DNA of 36,213 nucleotides from contig CAZKKV010000005.1 of NCBI GenBank assembly GCA_964553705.1, positions 1 to 36,213 of the forward strand, in the 5' to 3' direction. Below the pieces are notes generated by a model. It was not told the origin of the DNA and ran no database searches. It saw only the letters and a program-made list of their open reading frames with translations. The translations under genes were made by a program, and so were the position numbers. Source of the DNA: CAYXNZ01 sp964553705. Its GTDB lineage: Bacteria; Patescibacteriota; Patescibacteriia; Patescibacteriales; GWC2-42-12. Positions 1 to 8,717 of the stretch are shown piece after piece (the first letter of the stretch is position 1; every line of letters starts with the position of its first letter).

Positions 1-51
1 AGCAACGGTATCGTAAACCGTAGGTTGTGGGTTCAATTCCCACGGTCGGCT
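1..51 (+). tRNA. tRNA-Thr (CGT anticodon), 5' part cut off
   Basis: This is the 3' part of a tRNA; the acceptor 5' strand and most of the D arm lie left of the window. The anticodon stem is 5-9 paired with 17-21, with a 7-base loop (10-16) that has T before the triplet CGT at 12-14. That reads codon ACG, threonine. The T arm is GTGGG (27-31) and CCCAC (39-43) around the loop TTCAATT. The acceptor 3' strand is 44-50, and T51 is the discriminator base. CCA is not encoded, since CAA follows, so a CCA-adding enzyme must finish it. It is the only RNA gene seen and is oriented against the neighbouring genes. Confidence 0.9.
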
Positions 52-66
52 CAAATATATTTTACC

Positions 67-101
67 AAAAAAATAATCCGATTTTATTAGGATTATTTTT
101 T
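67..101. terminator. Two-way intrinsic terminator
   Basis: AATAATCC (72-79) pairs with GGATTATT (90-97) around a 10-base loop. The stem is flanked by an A run on the left and a T run on the right, so a U tract follows the hairpin on both strands. It can end the tRNA-Thr transcript on the plus strand and the parvulin-like gene (stop at 113) on the minus strand. Confidence 0.8.
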
Positions 102-112
102 AAATAATAAAA

Positions 113-1474
113 TTATTTTACTAAATGAAACAACTTTGTTGTTCTGGCTTGATTGATTATATAATCATCAAAATTTATCCCTTTCACGAAAACAAATTTT
201 AAGCCTAATATATCATCTCTTTGATCGTATTTATAAACAATATAATATCCGTCATCTTTTACAAGAATCTTACTAAATTGTCCAACTTTCAAATTAAACA
301 CTGTTTCGCCAAACTTCTTTGAAACATCATCTCCACTTAAATAACTGTCATAATTAAAGCTATCTGCGTATTTTTTTACATCTTCAATTGTTTCGCCTGA
401 GTTAATTTTTTTCTCAATATCATTGATTCTGGCCAAACCAACTTGATTGTAGTCTTTATCTATTAAAAAATTTATGTTCAAAACTTGCTTAAGCTGATTT
501 TCTGCTGCTGTTATAGTCACTAAACGATATTTCTTTACTAATTCATTTGTTATTAATTCTTCCACTATTTTTTTGTCTCCGTCTTCGACAGTGTAATCAG
601 GATATTCATTTTTAATTTTTTTTGTAAAATCAATGTAATCGTAAAATTCAACCAAACCAATATTACTTATTATAGCTGGAACAAAAATGCGACTAGCAAT
701 TCCCCTAGTATACCCATTATCAATTTTAAATACTATTAACAATAAAGAAAAAAATAAATAAAGAACTGCGAGAGACACTGCGAATAAAACTATAAATTTA
801 AAAATTAATTTTTTCTTTTTGCGTATAAATTCGACTACGAGAAAAGATATTCCAGTCACCCAATTCTTAATCTCAAATTTTAATGCTTTTATTTTCTTTG
901 CTCTCTTTATTTTATTTTTTCGTCTATCTGTCTCTCTTTTCCTTTCTACTTCTATTCTAAGTCTCTCTTTAATCTCAATGTTTTTTTTCCATTCTTCTTC
1001 TGCCTGCTCTATAGCCAATTGCTTCTGTCTGTCTATTTCAGTTTTTAACTTTATTTTCTCTAGCTGGCATACTTCTCTTGCTTTCTCTCTCTTTTGTTTA
1101 AGAACATTTTTCTCTTCTCTGATTTTTTTTTCTTCTTCTTCGATAATTTTTTTTCTATCATTTTCCTGCTTTTTTATCAATTCTTTCATTTTTTCATTTT
1201 TTACTTTTCTCTCCATCTCTGTATATTCTCGATGCTTTTCTTGCTCCTTTTTCCGAAAAATCTCCTTTTGCCGCTCTAATTTCCTGTTTATATTCTCTTT
1301 TTCTTCTTTCGATAAAACACCATCAACTTTTACTATTGACTTTTTATACTGCTCTTTCACTGCTAGACCCTTACTGTTTTTATCCTGTTCATTGATATAT
1401 CTTAATAAAATCTCTCTTGATTTTTCCAAATCTTTCGGATCTATTTTTTTTATACTATCGATGTCTTTACTCAT
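113..1474 (-). CDS. Membrane-anchored parvulin-like protein with a long charged N-terminal helix
   Basis: 453 residues. Residues 1-220 are extremely rich in Lys, Glu and Arg and should form a long cytoplasmic coiled coil. One strong membrane segment lies at about 224-249. The C-terminal part (about 255-453) resembles SurA/PrsA/PpiD-type chaperones: a helical region, then a parvulin-like core near 330-420 with the characteristic FGETVFNLKVGQFS stretch and a following strand. The likely role is folding of exported proteins at the membrane; prolyl isomerase activity is not certain because the first strand is divergent. The start is supported by TATAAT 6 nt upstream of the ATG. The gene follows the FtsB-like gene by 27 nt, but its promoter reaches into the end of that gene. 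The long cytoplasmic coiled coil is odd for this family. Confidence 0.65.
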   Translation of the reverse strand: MSKDIDSIKKIDPKDLEKSREILLRYINEQDKNSKGLAVKEQYKKSIVKVDGVLSKEEKENINRKLERQKEIFRKKEQEKHREYTEMERKVKNEKMKELIKKQENDRKKIIEEEEKKIREEKNVLKQKREKAREVCQLEKIKLKTEIDRQKQLAIEQAEEEWKKNIEIKERLRIEVERKRETDRRKNKIKRAKKIKALKFEIKNWVTGISFLVVEFIRKKKKLIFKFIVLFAVSLAVLYLFFSLLLIVFKIDNGYTRGIASRIFVPAIISNIGLVEFYDYIDFTKKIKNEYPDYTVEDGDKKIVEELITNELVKKYRLVTITAAENQLKQVLNINFLIDKDYNQVGLARINDIEKKINSGETIEDVKKYADSFNYDSYLSGDDVSKKFGETVFNLKVGQFSKILVKDDGYYIVYKYDQRDDILGLKFVFVKGINFDDYIINQARTTKLFHLVK

Positions 1475-1480
1475 ATTCTT

Positions 1481-1509
1481 ATTATATATAGTCTAGTCTT
1501 TTTATTCAA
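1481..1509 (-). promoter_or_regulatory. Promoter for the parvulin-like gene (leaderless layout)
   Basis: On the minus strand, TTGAAT (1504-1509) is followed after 17 nt by TATAAT (1481-1486), and the ATG comes 6 nt after that. Transcription should therefore start at or next to the start codon. The -35 box overlaps the last codons of the upstream FtsB-like gene. Confidence 0.6.
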
Positions 1510-1930
1510 AAAAATAAATTAACCATCTTTGTGGATTAGTAACATTCTCTCTAGAAACACTAGTCTCAAGCCATGGTATCTTGATCATAGAATTAGAAAC
1601 GACATCAGACACCATAGAACTGTCTTGAAGATTTGTCGCCACGATAACCTGCTCACCCTCCTTTTTTAAACCCAAGTTAAGGCGTGCTTGCTCTTCAACA
1701 AACTGATCTGATTCCAAATAATTTATAAGACCTTTTAATTTACTATTATCATTTTCCAGCGTTTTAATATCTTTTTCCAAACTTTTTATTTCAGTATTTA
1801 TTTTATGCCGTTGGTTGATATTTTTAACTAACGGTAAACTGATAAGCAGGATTACAACCAAGCCAATGGCAGTTAAAAATTTTTGGTTAAAAATTGTATT
1901 ACTAAAATTTTTCTTTTTTTTATTCAACAT
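1502..1930 (-). CDS. FtsB/DivIC-like septum formation initiator
   Basis: 142 residues. A short basic cytoplasmic tail is followed by one membrane segment (about 18-38), then a coiled coil (about 40-75) with the pattern EIKSLEKDIKTLENDNSKLK. A short segment with DQFVEEQARLNLGLKKEGE follows; this E-x-x-AR-x-x-LG motif is typical of FtsB/DivIC proteins. The family forms a complex with FtsL and FtsQ/DivIB and helps activate septal wall synthesis. FtsB and DivIC cannot be separated from the sequence, so no symbol is given. Only 2 nt separate it from the upstream P-type ATPase gene, so the two are probably co-transcribed. The ~40 residues after the motif are not recognised. Confidence 0.75.
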   Translation of the reverse strand: MLNKKKKNFSNTIFNQKFLTAIGLVVILLISLPLVKNINQRHKINTEIKSLEKDIKTLENDNSKLKGLINYLESDQFVEEQARLNLGLKKEGEQVIVATNLQDSSMVSDVVSNSMIKIPWLETSVSRENVTNPQRWLIYFFE

Positions 1931-1932
1931 GA

Positions 1933-4626
1933 CTATATAATTTCACGATTTTTTTTGTATGCAAAAGATGCCTTGATTATCTCAATAACAACCAAATTAA
2001 ACAAACCTATGCCAATAATAGGTAGCCAAATTTTCATTGTCAAGCTTGTCGTTGACATAAATACCATTAACGGTGGCCAATAGATTGCACTGAGTAATAG
2101 CAGTAAACTTATGGCTACAGCACCGATTAAATACATATTTTGAAACGGATTTAATCGCCAAATCGGACGATGTAAACTTCTTAAGCCAAAAACGTATATT
2201 AATGAATCTAAACCAATGGCAGCAAATATTACAGTTCTGGCATAGCTTAGTTCAACTTGTTTAACTGTCAAATAATAAAATAACCCCAAAATCATTAAAT
2301 CACGAATTGTACCAGCAACAAAAATTATCAGTTTCATTTCATTATTAATAATTGAAGCGTCCTTTTTTATCGGCTTTTTTTTCATAATACCAGGCTCACC
2401 TTTTTCAAAAGCCAAAGCAAAATCCGGCAAACCGTCGTTCACAATATTTATCCATAAAATCTGAACTGCAATAATCGGCAAAGGCAATCCTAAAATAATT
2501 GAACCAATCACTAAAAACATCCCGCAAAAACTATCAGAGATAAGATAGATAACTACTTTACGAATATTGGCGAAAATAACTCTACCTTGCTCAACTGCCA
2601 AAATTATAGTCTTGAAATTATTATCAAGCAATACTATGTCTGATGTTTCCTTTGCAATATCCGTGCCAGTACCGAGAGATATGCCAATATCGGCAGCTTT
2701 TAAGGCTGGCGCATCGTTTATACCATCACCAGTCATAGCCACTACTTCACCGATTTCTTGCAAAGCTTTTACAATACGCAATTTATGATGCGGACTAACG
2801 CGAGCGTAAACATTTATTTTCTTTACAATTTTTTTCAATGCATCATCGTCAATTTTATCTAAAACATCACCAGTAATTATATTATCCGCGTCAACTTTCA
2901 TTCCAATCTCTTTGGCGATAGCCCAAGCGGTTAATTTGTGATCACCGGTAATAATAATTGGTCTAATACCTGCTTGACGACAAACCTCAATAGTCTCTTT
3001 ACTTTCGGGTCTTAATGGGTCTTTTATAGCAATAAAGCCGACAAAAACTAACTCTTTATCTAATTCTTCCCAGACAATATTGTTAGTAGAGTTTTCAGAA
3101 AAATTCACTGCCCCGTCTCCATACTCTTTCATGGCTACGCCAACAACCCGAAGTCCTTGATTGGTCATTTTTTCGTAAACCAAATCAAGTTTTTTCAAAT
3201 TATCTTTTGTTAGTTTAACTATTTTGCCATGATGACAGAATCTATTTGATTTAGCTAATAATTTTTCTGGCGCGCCTTTCTCGTAAAAAACAAATCCACC
3301 AGACTTTTTTTTATGCAAAGTAGCCATGAATTTTGTTTCACTGGAAAATGGCAAAACAGCTACTTGTTGCTCAATATCTAATAAGCTAGCTTTATCAAGG
3401 CCCGACTGAATCGCCGCCAATAACAAAGCAGCCTCTGTTGGAGTACCGATAATTTTTAATTTTTTTAATGCGTCACTCGGATTTTCAATAGTTGCTGTAT
3501 TGCACATCATGCCAATCTGTAGGGCTAAGCTAACGTTTTTTGCTTCCTGCTCATCTTGTCTCGAACCTATGTTTTTCATCTCAAATTCTTTTTCACCAAT
3601 AACGATATGAGCTACGTTCATTTTCCCTTCAGTTAAAGTGCCTGTTTTATCAGAACAAATAACTGTTGTAGAGCCTAGGGTTTCAGCTGCCACTAATTTT
3701 CTGATTAAAGCCTTACGTTTTAATATTATTTGCATTCCCAAAACCAAAATAATCGTTACAGCAGCAGCCAAGCCTTCGGGAACAGCAGAAACAGCAATAG
3801 CAATACTTAACGTAAACAATTCAAGAAAATCTTTGCCAATCAAAATTCCGACAACTAATAAAATTATTAATATTGCGCCAACCAATAAACCAATAAACTT
3901 CGACAGTTTATTTAATCTTAATTGCAATGGAGTCTTTTCTTCTTTTGTTGCCTTTACCATTTCGGCAATCTGACCAATTTCAGTTTGTTTACCTATAGCA
4001 GTTACAATAGCCCGTCCGTTTCCTTGAATGATTATAGTACTGGCAAAAACCATATTGTTCCGATCAGCCAAAGAAACTCCTTTTTCAACTTTTTCTATGT
4101 TTTTTTGAGCCGGCATTGACTCGCCAGTTAAATTTGCCTCGTCAACAGTCAAGTCAGACGCCTCTATCAATCTAGCATCAGCTGGAACTCGATTGCCTGG
4201 GCTTAAAATAATAATATCGCCAGCAACAACTAATGCACTATCTATTTCTATTTCCCGCCCATCTCGCAAAACAATCGCCTTGTAAGCAATTATCTTCTTC
4301 AGCGCATATAAAGCATTATTAGCTTTATTTTCCTGGAAAAAACCAATTAACGTATTTAAAAAAACCGCCGTAAAAATTACAACAGCATCAATATGCTCTT
4401 TAAGTAAAAAGGAAACAAAGCCAGCGAATAATAAAACAAATACCAAGGGGTTTTTAAACTGTTCTAACAATATAGTTAATTTGCCAAGTTTCTTTTCTTC
4501 AGCTAATTTATTTGGTCCAAAACTACTATGTCTTTTTTTTGCCTCAATCATGCTTAAACCTTGCTTGTCTGAATGAAGTTTTTTAAAACAAGCGTCTATT
4601 GATTGATGGTGAAAGTTTATTTTCAT
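1933..4626 (-). CDS. Ca2+-type (P2A) cation-transporting ATPase
   Basis: 897 residues, full length for a P2 ATPase. Motifs in order are: actuator-domain TGES (167-170), PEGL in TM4 (283-286), phosphorylation motif DKTGT (326-330, with Asp326 phosphorylated), hinge TGDGINDAP (632-640) and a C-terminal helix bundle. Ion-site residues by comparison with SERCA: Glu284 in TM4 and Asn727/Asp731 in TM6 are kept (site II). In TM5 the positions equivalent to Asn768 and Glu771 are Ser699 and Gly702. That resembles PMR1-like pumps that move one Ca2+ or Mn2+ per cycle. The likely role is export of Ca2+ or Mn2+ from the cell. It heads a unit with the FtsB-like gene; its promoter carries an extended -10 just upstream of the ATG. 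Confidence 0.9.
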   Translation of the reverse strand: MKINFHHQSIDACFKKLHSDKQGLSMIEAKKRHSSFGPNKLAEEKKLGKLTILLEQFKNPLVFVLLFAGFVSFLLKEHIDAVVIFTAVFLNTLIGFFQENKANNALYALKKIIAYKAIVLRDGREIEIDSALVVAGDIIILSPGNRVPADARLIEASDLTVDEANLTGESMPAQKNIEKVEKGVSLADRNNMVFASTIIIQGNGRAIVTAIGKQTEIGQIAEMVKATKEEKTPLQLRLNKLSKFIGLLVGAILIILLVVGILIGKDFLELFTLSIAIAVSAVPEGLAAAVTIILVLGMQIILKRKALIRKLVAAETLGSTTVICSDKTGTLTEGKMNVAHIVIGEKEFEMKNIGSRQDEQEAKNVSLALQIGMMCNTATIENPSDALKKLKIIGTPTEAALLLAAIQSGLDKASLLDIEQQVAVLPFSSETKFMATLHKKKSGGFVFYEKGAPEKLLAKSNRFCHHGKIVKLTKDNLKKLDLVYEKMTNQGLRVVGVAMKEYGDGAVNFSENSTNNIVWEELDKELVFVGFIAIKDPLRPESKETIEVCRQAGIRPIIITGDHKLTAWAIAKEIGMKVDADNIITGDVLDKIDDDALKKIVKKINVYARVSPHHKLRIVKALQEIGEVVAMTGDGINDAPALKAADIGISLGTGTDIAKETSDIVLLDNNFKTIILAVEQGRVIFANIRKVVIYLISDSFCGMFLVIGSIILGLPLPIIAVQILWINIVNDGLPDFALAFEKGEPGIMKKKPIKKDASIINNEMKLIIFVAGTIRDLMILGLFYYLTVKQVELSYARTVIFAAIGLDSLIYVFGLRSLHRPIWRLNPFQNMYLIGAVAISLLLLLSAIYWPPLMVFMSTTSLTMKIWLPIIGIGLFNLVVIEIIKASFAYKKNREII

Positions 4627-4635
4627 ATACTATTT

Positions 4636-4644
4636 ATTATAACA
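4636..4644 (-). promoter_or_regulatory. Extended -10 promoter for the P-type ATPase gene
   Basis: On the minus strand TGT-TATAAT is present, a perfect -10 with the TGn extension, 9 nt from the ATG. No good -35 is seen; the expected place overlaps the U tract of the preceding terminator. The predicted 5' leader is only about 2-3 nt. Confidence 0.55.
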
Positions 4645-4660
4645 CAAAAATAAGGTTATA

Positions 4661-4684
4661 AAAAAATACGCTACCCGGCGTATT
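4661..4684 (-). terminator. Intrinsic terminator after the GT2 gene
   Basis: AATACGC (4665-4671) pairs with GCGTATT (4678-4684) around a 6-base loop. On the minus strand the hairpin is followed by a U run (complement of 4661-4666). It lies 31 nt past the GT2 stop and closes the unit that starts near 10.2 kb. Confidence 0.75.
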
Positions 4685-4714
4685 TATAACAACTATTTAT
4701 CCAAAAGTTAATAG

Positions 4715-6232
4715 TCATCTTTTCTTGGGTGTTACCCAAAAACCTAAATATTTTCCAAACATTAATCGCGTTTGAGCTGATAAACCTGGTATAGCACCGA
4801 ATACAATAATACTAAAAGGCAAAACTAACCACTGGCAAAACATAATAATATTTTTACTAAATCTATATTTTTTCGGTCTTGGTGGTAATAACAATGTGGA
4901 AATTATGGCCGAAAAAACCAAGCCAATCATAGCGATAGTCATCAAACTTCTAGTAACAACAGGTAGATTAGTCGACAACACGGTTGTATTAAATCGATCT
5001 CCGCCTAAAAATATCGGCATCCAGCCAATTACTCCAATAATCAGTGCGTTGGTTGCCCATGAATGAAAACCGTAAAGCTGAACTAAAATTTTATTAATCA
5101 TCTTACTGTGTGGCAAAATTTTCCAACCTTTTATAGTATTAAAAATTAAATAAGGGACATTTTCCACTCCCCAACCCCAACGACGCTGCTGTTTATATAA
5201 ACTCTTCATTGTCTGCCAAGCGCTTTTATCCATGCAAACATCCATGGAAACTGGAAAATAAAGAGGCTGAACCCTGTAATCACCTTTGTAATGAAGCAAA
5301 CAGTGCCAAAATATTCTTGAATCTTCGCTTACCATACGTGTACCCCAAAAACCGATGTCAACTAGTGCTCGCCAAGTCATTGAATGCGAAGAATAAGTAG
5401 CCAATTTATCCTGTCTAATTTGTTGCATCATTTGCCAAAAGGTATTTGACGAAGCAGCTACTCTGGCAAAAAAAGGAGCTTGCCATAAATTATTATGATA
5501 AACCGGAATTGGCTGATAACTAGTTTGATATGGTTTTTCTATTGTTAAAAATTCATGTGTCAACCGGAAAAAATAACCGCTTCTGATAACAGTATCAATA
5601 TCAAAAATACTAACTAGAATCTTGTCGTAATCGTAATGATATTTGTCAATTATTTGACATTTTGTTTCCTTGGCCGCCCAAGCTTGATTTGGTCCTTTCC
5701 CCTTTATTTCTCCAGACAGATTATCTGGATGAACCGTAATTACAAAATGTTTAAACTTACTACCGAATTCTCGCTTAATCTGCTCTGCCCGAAGCTTAGC
5801 TTCTTTTCCGGCTCTTTCTTCGGTTGCCAAAACAACGATCATTTTATCTGTCGGATAACCGTCATCTATCAAAGCTTGAAAACTCGGCTTAATTACCTCA
5901 ATATCTTCGTTGTAAACAGGAAAAATAATTAAATGCAAAACATCTTGCCAATTCAAAGACTGGCATTTTTTTTCCCAGCTTATCTTAATATTACTTTTCA
6001 TTGTAAAATAAGCCGCAAACAAATGAATTCCCAAATAAACAACAAGCAATAACCAATAAACATCAAAAGCTATCATAAAATAAGCCACCCAAACTGGCTT
6101 GAAATAAGATAAAATAATTAAGCCAAGAAGAGTAGACCAAGATAAAAATCCAGGAAAAATTTCTAATAAACGATAAAGAAATTTATCCCTTCCAGTCAAA
6201 TCAGTTGCTTTTCCTATCTTTAAATAATTCAT
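4715..6232 (-). CDS. Membrane family 2 glycosyltransferase, processive (cellulose/hyaluronan synthase-like)
   Basis: 505 residues. Two or three membrane segments lie at about 30-75. A cytoplasmic GT-A domain spans about 95-350, and a C-terminal membrane bundle about 375-490. Visible catalytic features are FPVYNED (nucleotide-binding strand, 104-110), DID at 211-213 (the metal-binding DxD), the ED pair at 303-304 (general base) and QQRRW at 348-352, the acceptor-channel QxxRW motif of processive synthases. It probably makes or extends an envelope polysaccharide from a UDP-sugar; the sugar cannot be told. Its start overlaps the DUF1361 gene by 32 nt, which suggests translational coupling. Confidence 0.8.
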   Translation of the reverse strand: MNYLKIGKATDLTGRDKFLYRLLEIFPGFLSWSTLLGLIILSYFKPVWVAYFMIAFDVYWLLLVVYLGIHLFAAYFTMKSNIKISWEKKCQSLNWQDVLHLIIFPVYNEDIEVIKPSFQALIDDGYPTDKMIVVLATEERAGKEAKLRAEQIKREFGSKFKHFVITVHPDNLSGEIKGKGPNQAWAAKETKCQIIDKYHYDYDKILVSIFDIDTVIRSGYFFRLTHEFLTIEKPYQTSYQPIPVYHNNLWQAPFFARVAASSNTFWQMMQQIRQDKLATYSSHSMTWRALVDIGFWGTRMVSEDSRIFWHCLLHYKGDYRVQPLYFPVSMDVCMDKSAWQTMKSLYKQQRRWGWGVENVPYLIFNTIKGWKILPHSKMINKILVQLYGFHSWATNALIIGVIGWMPIFLGGDRFNTTVLSTNLPVVTRSLMTIAMIGLVFSAIISTLLLPPRPKKYRFSKNIIMFCQWLVLPFSIIVFGAIPGLSAQTRLMFGKYLGFWVTPKKR

Positions 6233-6902
6233 ATAAATCTATATCTACGAATAAAAACTTACCGATAAAGTATAATAAATATAAAAATAATGTGAAAATT
6301 AACCAATTTAAAAATAGAGCTAAGTCTGTGAAATAAAATAAAACACTCTTAATAACTTCTAGTGGATAGATAAATATATCCCAACTATTCCAACGATTGA
6401 ATAACCCCAGTAAAACCCCCAACGATAATATGGGCATGATAGAAAAAAGGTAAATTTTAGCTATTTTTTCCCTAGTCAATTTTTTAACTAATTTAAAAAA
6501 TTCTTCCATCGTATAATAATAAGCCAGCCAGCCTAAAAATGAATACAAAAAGAAAAAGGTTACCATCCAAGCATTATTTAAACAAATTTGGTTTATCGAG
6601 TCAGCTGGACAATAACCAAGTAAATGCCTAACATCCGTAATTACATATGGCGCATTTGGTAAAAATAAAAAAGCGATAGTGCCGATAAAAATAACTTTAA
6701 ATTTTTGACTAATCTTTTTGAATCCTGTTTTTTCGTATTGTTCGCGTAACAATAATAAAAATATTAATGGCATAAATGCCAAAAATAAATTCCAAAATAT
6801 TGTTAATACATGGAAATCATTAACGCTAAAACTATTTAAAAAAAGGTTATTTTTATAAATAGCCTCTACTCCACAAGAAGATTGTTGAAATATATTTATC
6901 AT
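6201..6902 (-). CDS. DUF1361 family multi-pass membrane protein
   Basis: 233 residues with about six membrane segments. The motif LPNAPYVITDVRHL (about 81-94) and the later NRWNSWD are hallmarks of the DUF1361 family, whose function is unknown. The 3' end overlaps the GT2 synthase by 32 nt, so the two products may act together in a membrane polysaccharide step; that is inference. No convincing promoter is seen in the 40 nt between it and the VirD4-like gene, so read-through from that gene is likely. Confidence 0.75.
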   Translation of the reverse strand: MINIFQQSSCGVEAIYKNNLFLNSFSVNDFHVLTIFWNLFLAFMPLIFLLLLREQYEKTGFKKISQKFKVIFIGTIAFLFLPNAPYVITDVRHLLGYCPADSINQICLNNAWMVTFFFLYSFLGWLAYYYTMEEFFKLVKKLTREKIAKIYLFSIMPILSLGVLLGLFNRWNSWDIFIYPLEVIKSVLFYFTDLALFLNWLIFTLFLYLLYFIGKFLFVDIDLYELFKDRKSN

Positions 6903-6942
6903 AAGAAAAATAATTAAATTACCTATTAAAAATCTAAAAAAA

Positions 6943-8715
6943 TTACAATTTTATACTCTTTCCTTCTTCTAATTCCTCTTCTTTAGTACTATTTATATTC
7001 TGACTATTCGTTAAATTATTATTTCTATCAAAATTATTATTAATTTTATTGTCGTTAAAACTAACTGATCCTTGTTTGACTGCCTGTTGAAGCGAAACAG
7101 TATTTGTCGTCTTAACGCTATTGTTTCGATCCAATTTTGCTAATTCTTCTTTTTTGGTTTCTTTTCTCGATTGTATATCTTCTCTTTTTTCCGCTCTACT
7201 TATAGCTAAACATTCTTTGCAATAAATCGGACGAATCCCATCTGGTTCAAAAGATGTTTTTGTAGACTGACCACAACGAGCGCAAATAGCTTCAAATTTA
7301 TAAATACTATTATTAATTACTTTTGTTGACTGCTTGTCTGTTGGCTTGTCCTGTTTGCTTATTTGTTTATTGCTTTGAATAAATTTCTTGCCAACTAAAT
7401 CCCCTCTTCTTGGTTCAAATTTTGGTTTATCTTCATTATTCTCGTGCCATTTAGAAATTTTTTCTTCAACTTTTATTCTTTCTCCTGCATACCTTTCTCG
7501 AGAAACATTAACAACCTTATCGCCACAGCCAGTTTTTTCTTCTTCTGTTAAAGGCGGTAATCCTTTGGCTGAAAAAGGATCTGAAGCTACTCCATCAATC
7601 ATTAATTTTATATAAAAATTAAACTTAGGTAAATTTACGATATCTTCCTCTATAAAAGTCGGAGAAAATTCTTTTACTAATTCCTCAGCATCAATAGCGC
7701 CAACCCGAAAAACAACCAAAGTACCTACATTGCCAAAAACAGCCGCCTTAACCGTGTCACCTAACTGTTCAATATATTGATGAGCCATGATTAAATTCAG
7801 TCGGTATTTTCTGGCTTCAGATAAAATATTAGCAAAACTTTCCGTTGTAAAATTCTGAAATTCATCAATATATAAATAAAAATCTCGACGTTCTTTCTCT
7901 GGAATATCAACCCGACTCATAACCGCCAGCTGTATTTTGGTAATCATCATTGCGCCCAATAAAGCCGAATTGTCTTCGCCTATTCTGCCTTTACTTAAAT
8001 TTAAAATCAAAATTTTTCCCTTATCCATCACTTCTCTTAAGTCGATTGACGACTTTACTTGCCCAACGATATTTCTAATCAAAGAACTAGACAAAAATTG
8101 TCCAACTTTATTTTGGATTGGCGATACGGCTTCAGAAGCAAATTTATCAGCATAACCAGCAAATTCATTTACCCAAAAAGACTTGACAACTGGATCTTGA
8201 ATTTTTTCAATAACTCTTTTTCTAAACATCTTGTCTGATAACATTCTAGTCACACCCAATAATGTTGACCCTGGGTAATCTAAAATTGCCAAAATAGTAT
8301 TTCTTAAAATATATTCCAATCTTGGCCCCCATGAATCAGCCCATAATTTCTGAAACACACCGATTAATCCAGAGGCAACCAAATGTCGGAGATGCGGATC
8401 AACCTGTTCAACAACATTAAAAGCAATCGGATATTCCATATCAGCTGGATTAAAATAAATAACATCATTAATTCTTTCTGACGGAATATATTCAACTATT
8501 TTTTCTGCCAAATCTCCATGTGGGTCAACCACTGTCACGCCATGACCAGCTCTTATATCTTCAATTATCATATTCTCCAAAACAGTAGATTTACCCATAC
8601 CGGTTTTTCCAATCAAATACATATGACGCCGTCGGTCATCTTCTTTAATGCCAAAACGCTTAAAACTATTTCTAAAATTTGTCTCGGCAAATGCAATTAT
8701 TTCTTGGTTGGACAT
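6943..8715 (-). CDS. VirD4/TraD-like type IV secretion ATPase with a C-terminal Cys4 ribbon
   Basis: 590 residues. Residues 30-390 are a P-loop motor: Walker A GKTGMGKST (36-44), VVDPHGDL (62-69) and Walker B YLYIDEFQNF (280-289), followed by a sensor helix with MAHQYIEQL. This matches the coupling-protein/TraM-recognition class. Residues 390-470 are a charged linker. A zinc ribbon follows with CxxC pairs at Cys478/481 and Cys499/502, then a low-complexity Asn/Lys/Glu tail. There is no membrane segment; the upstream companion could supply one. Family members move DNA or DNA-protein complexes through the envelope. No relaxase or other secretion gene lies nearby, so a role in DNA uptake, DNA export or pilus function remains open. 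It begins 2 nt after its companion gene ends. Confidence 0.8.
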   Translation of the reverse strand: MSNQEIIAFAETNFRNSFKRFGIKEDDRRRHMYLIGKTGMGKSTVLENMIIEDIRAGHGVTVVDPHGDLAEKIVEYIPSERINDVIYFNPADMEYPIAFNVVEQVDPHLRHLVASGLIGVFQKLWADSWGPRLEYILRNTILAILDYPGSTLLGVTRMLSDKMFRKRVIEKIQDPVVKSFWVNEFAGYADKFASEAVSPIQNKVGQFLSSSLIRNIVGQVKSSIDLREVMDKGKILILNLSKGRIGEDNSALLGAMMITKIQLAVMSRVDIPEKERRDFYLYIDEFQNFTTESFANILSEARKYRLNLIMAHQYIEQLGDTVKAAVFGNVGTLVVFRVGAIDAEELVKEFSPTFIEEDIVNLPKFNFYIKLMIDGVASDPFSAKGLPPLTEEEKTGCGDKVVNVSRERYAGERIKVEEKISKWHENNEDKPKFEPRRGDLVGKKFIQSNKQISKQDKPTDKQSTKVINNSIYKFEAICARCGQSTKTSFEPDGIRPIYCKECLAISRAEKREDIQSRKETKKEELAKLDRNNSVKTTNTVSLQQAVKQGSVSFNDNKINNNFDRNNNLTNSQNINSTKEEELEEGKSIKL

Positions 8716-8717
8716 AA

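Noticed and set aside
819..1496. 225-residue plus-strand frame rich in Ser and Phe
   Set aside because: It is the antisense shadow of the Lys/Glu-rich coiled coil of the parvulin-like gene, which has a promoter and recognisable domains.
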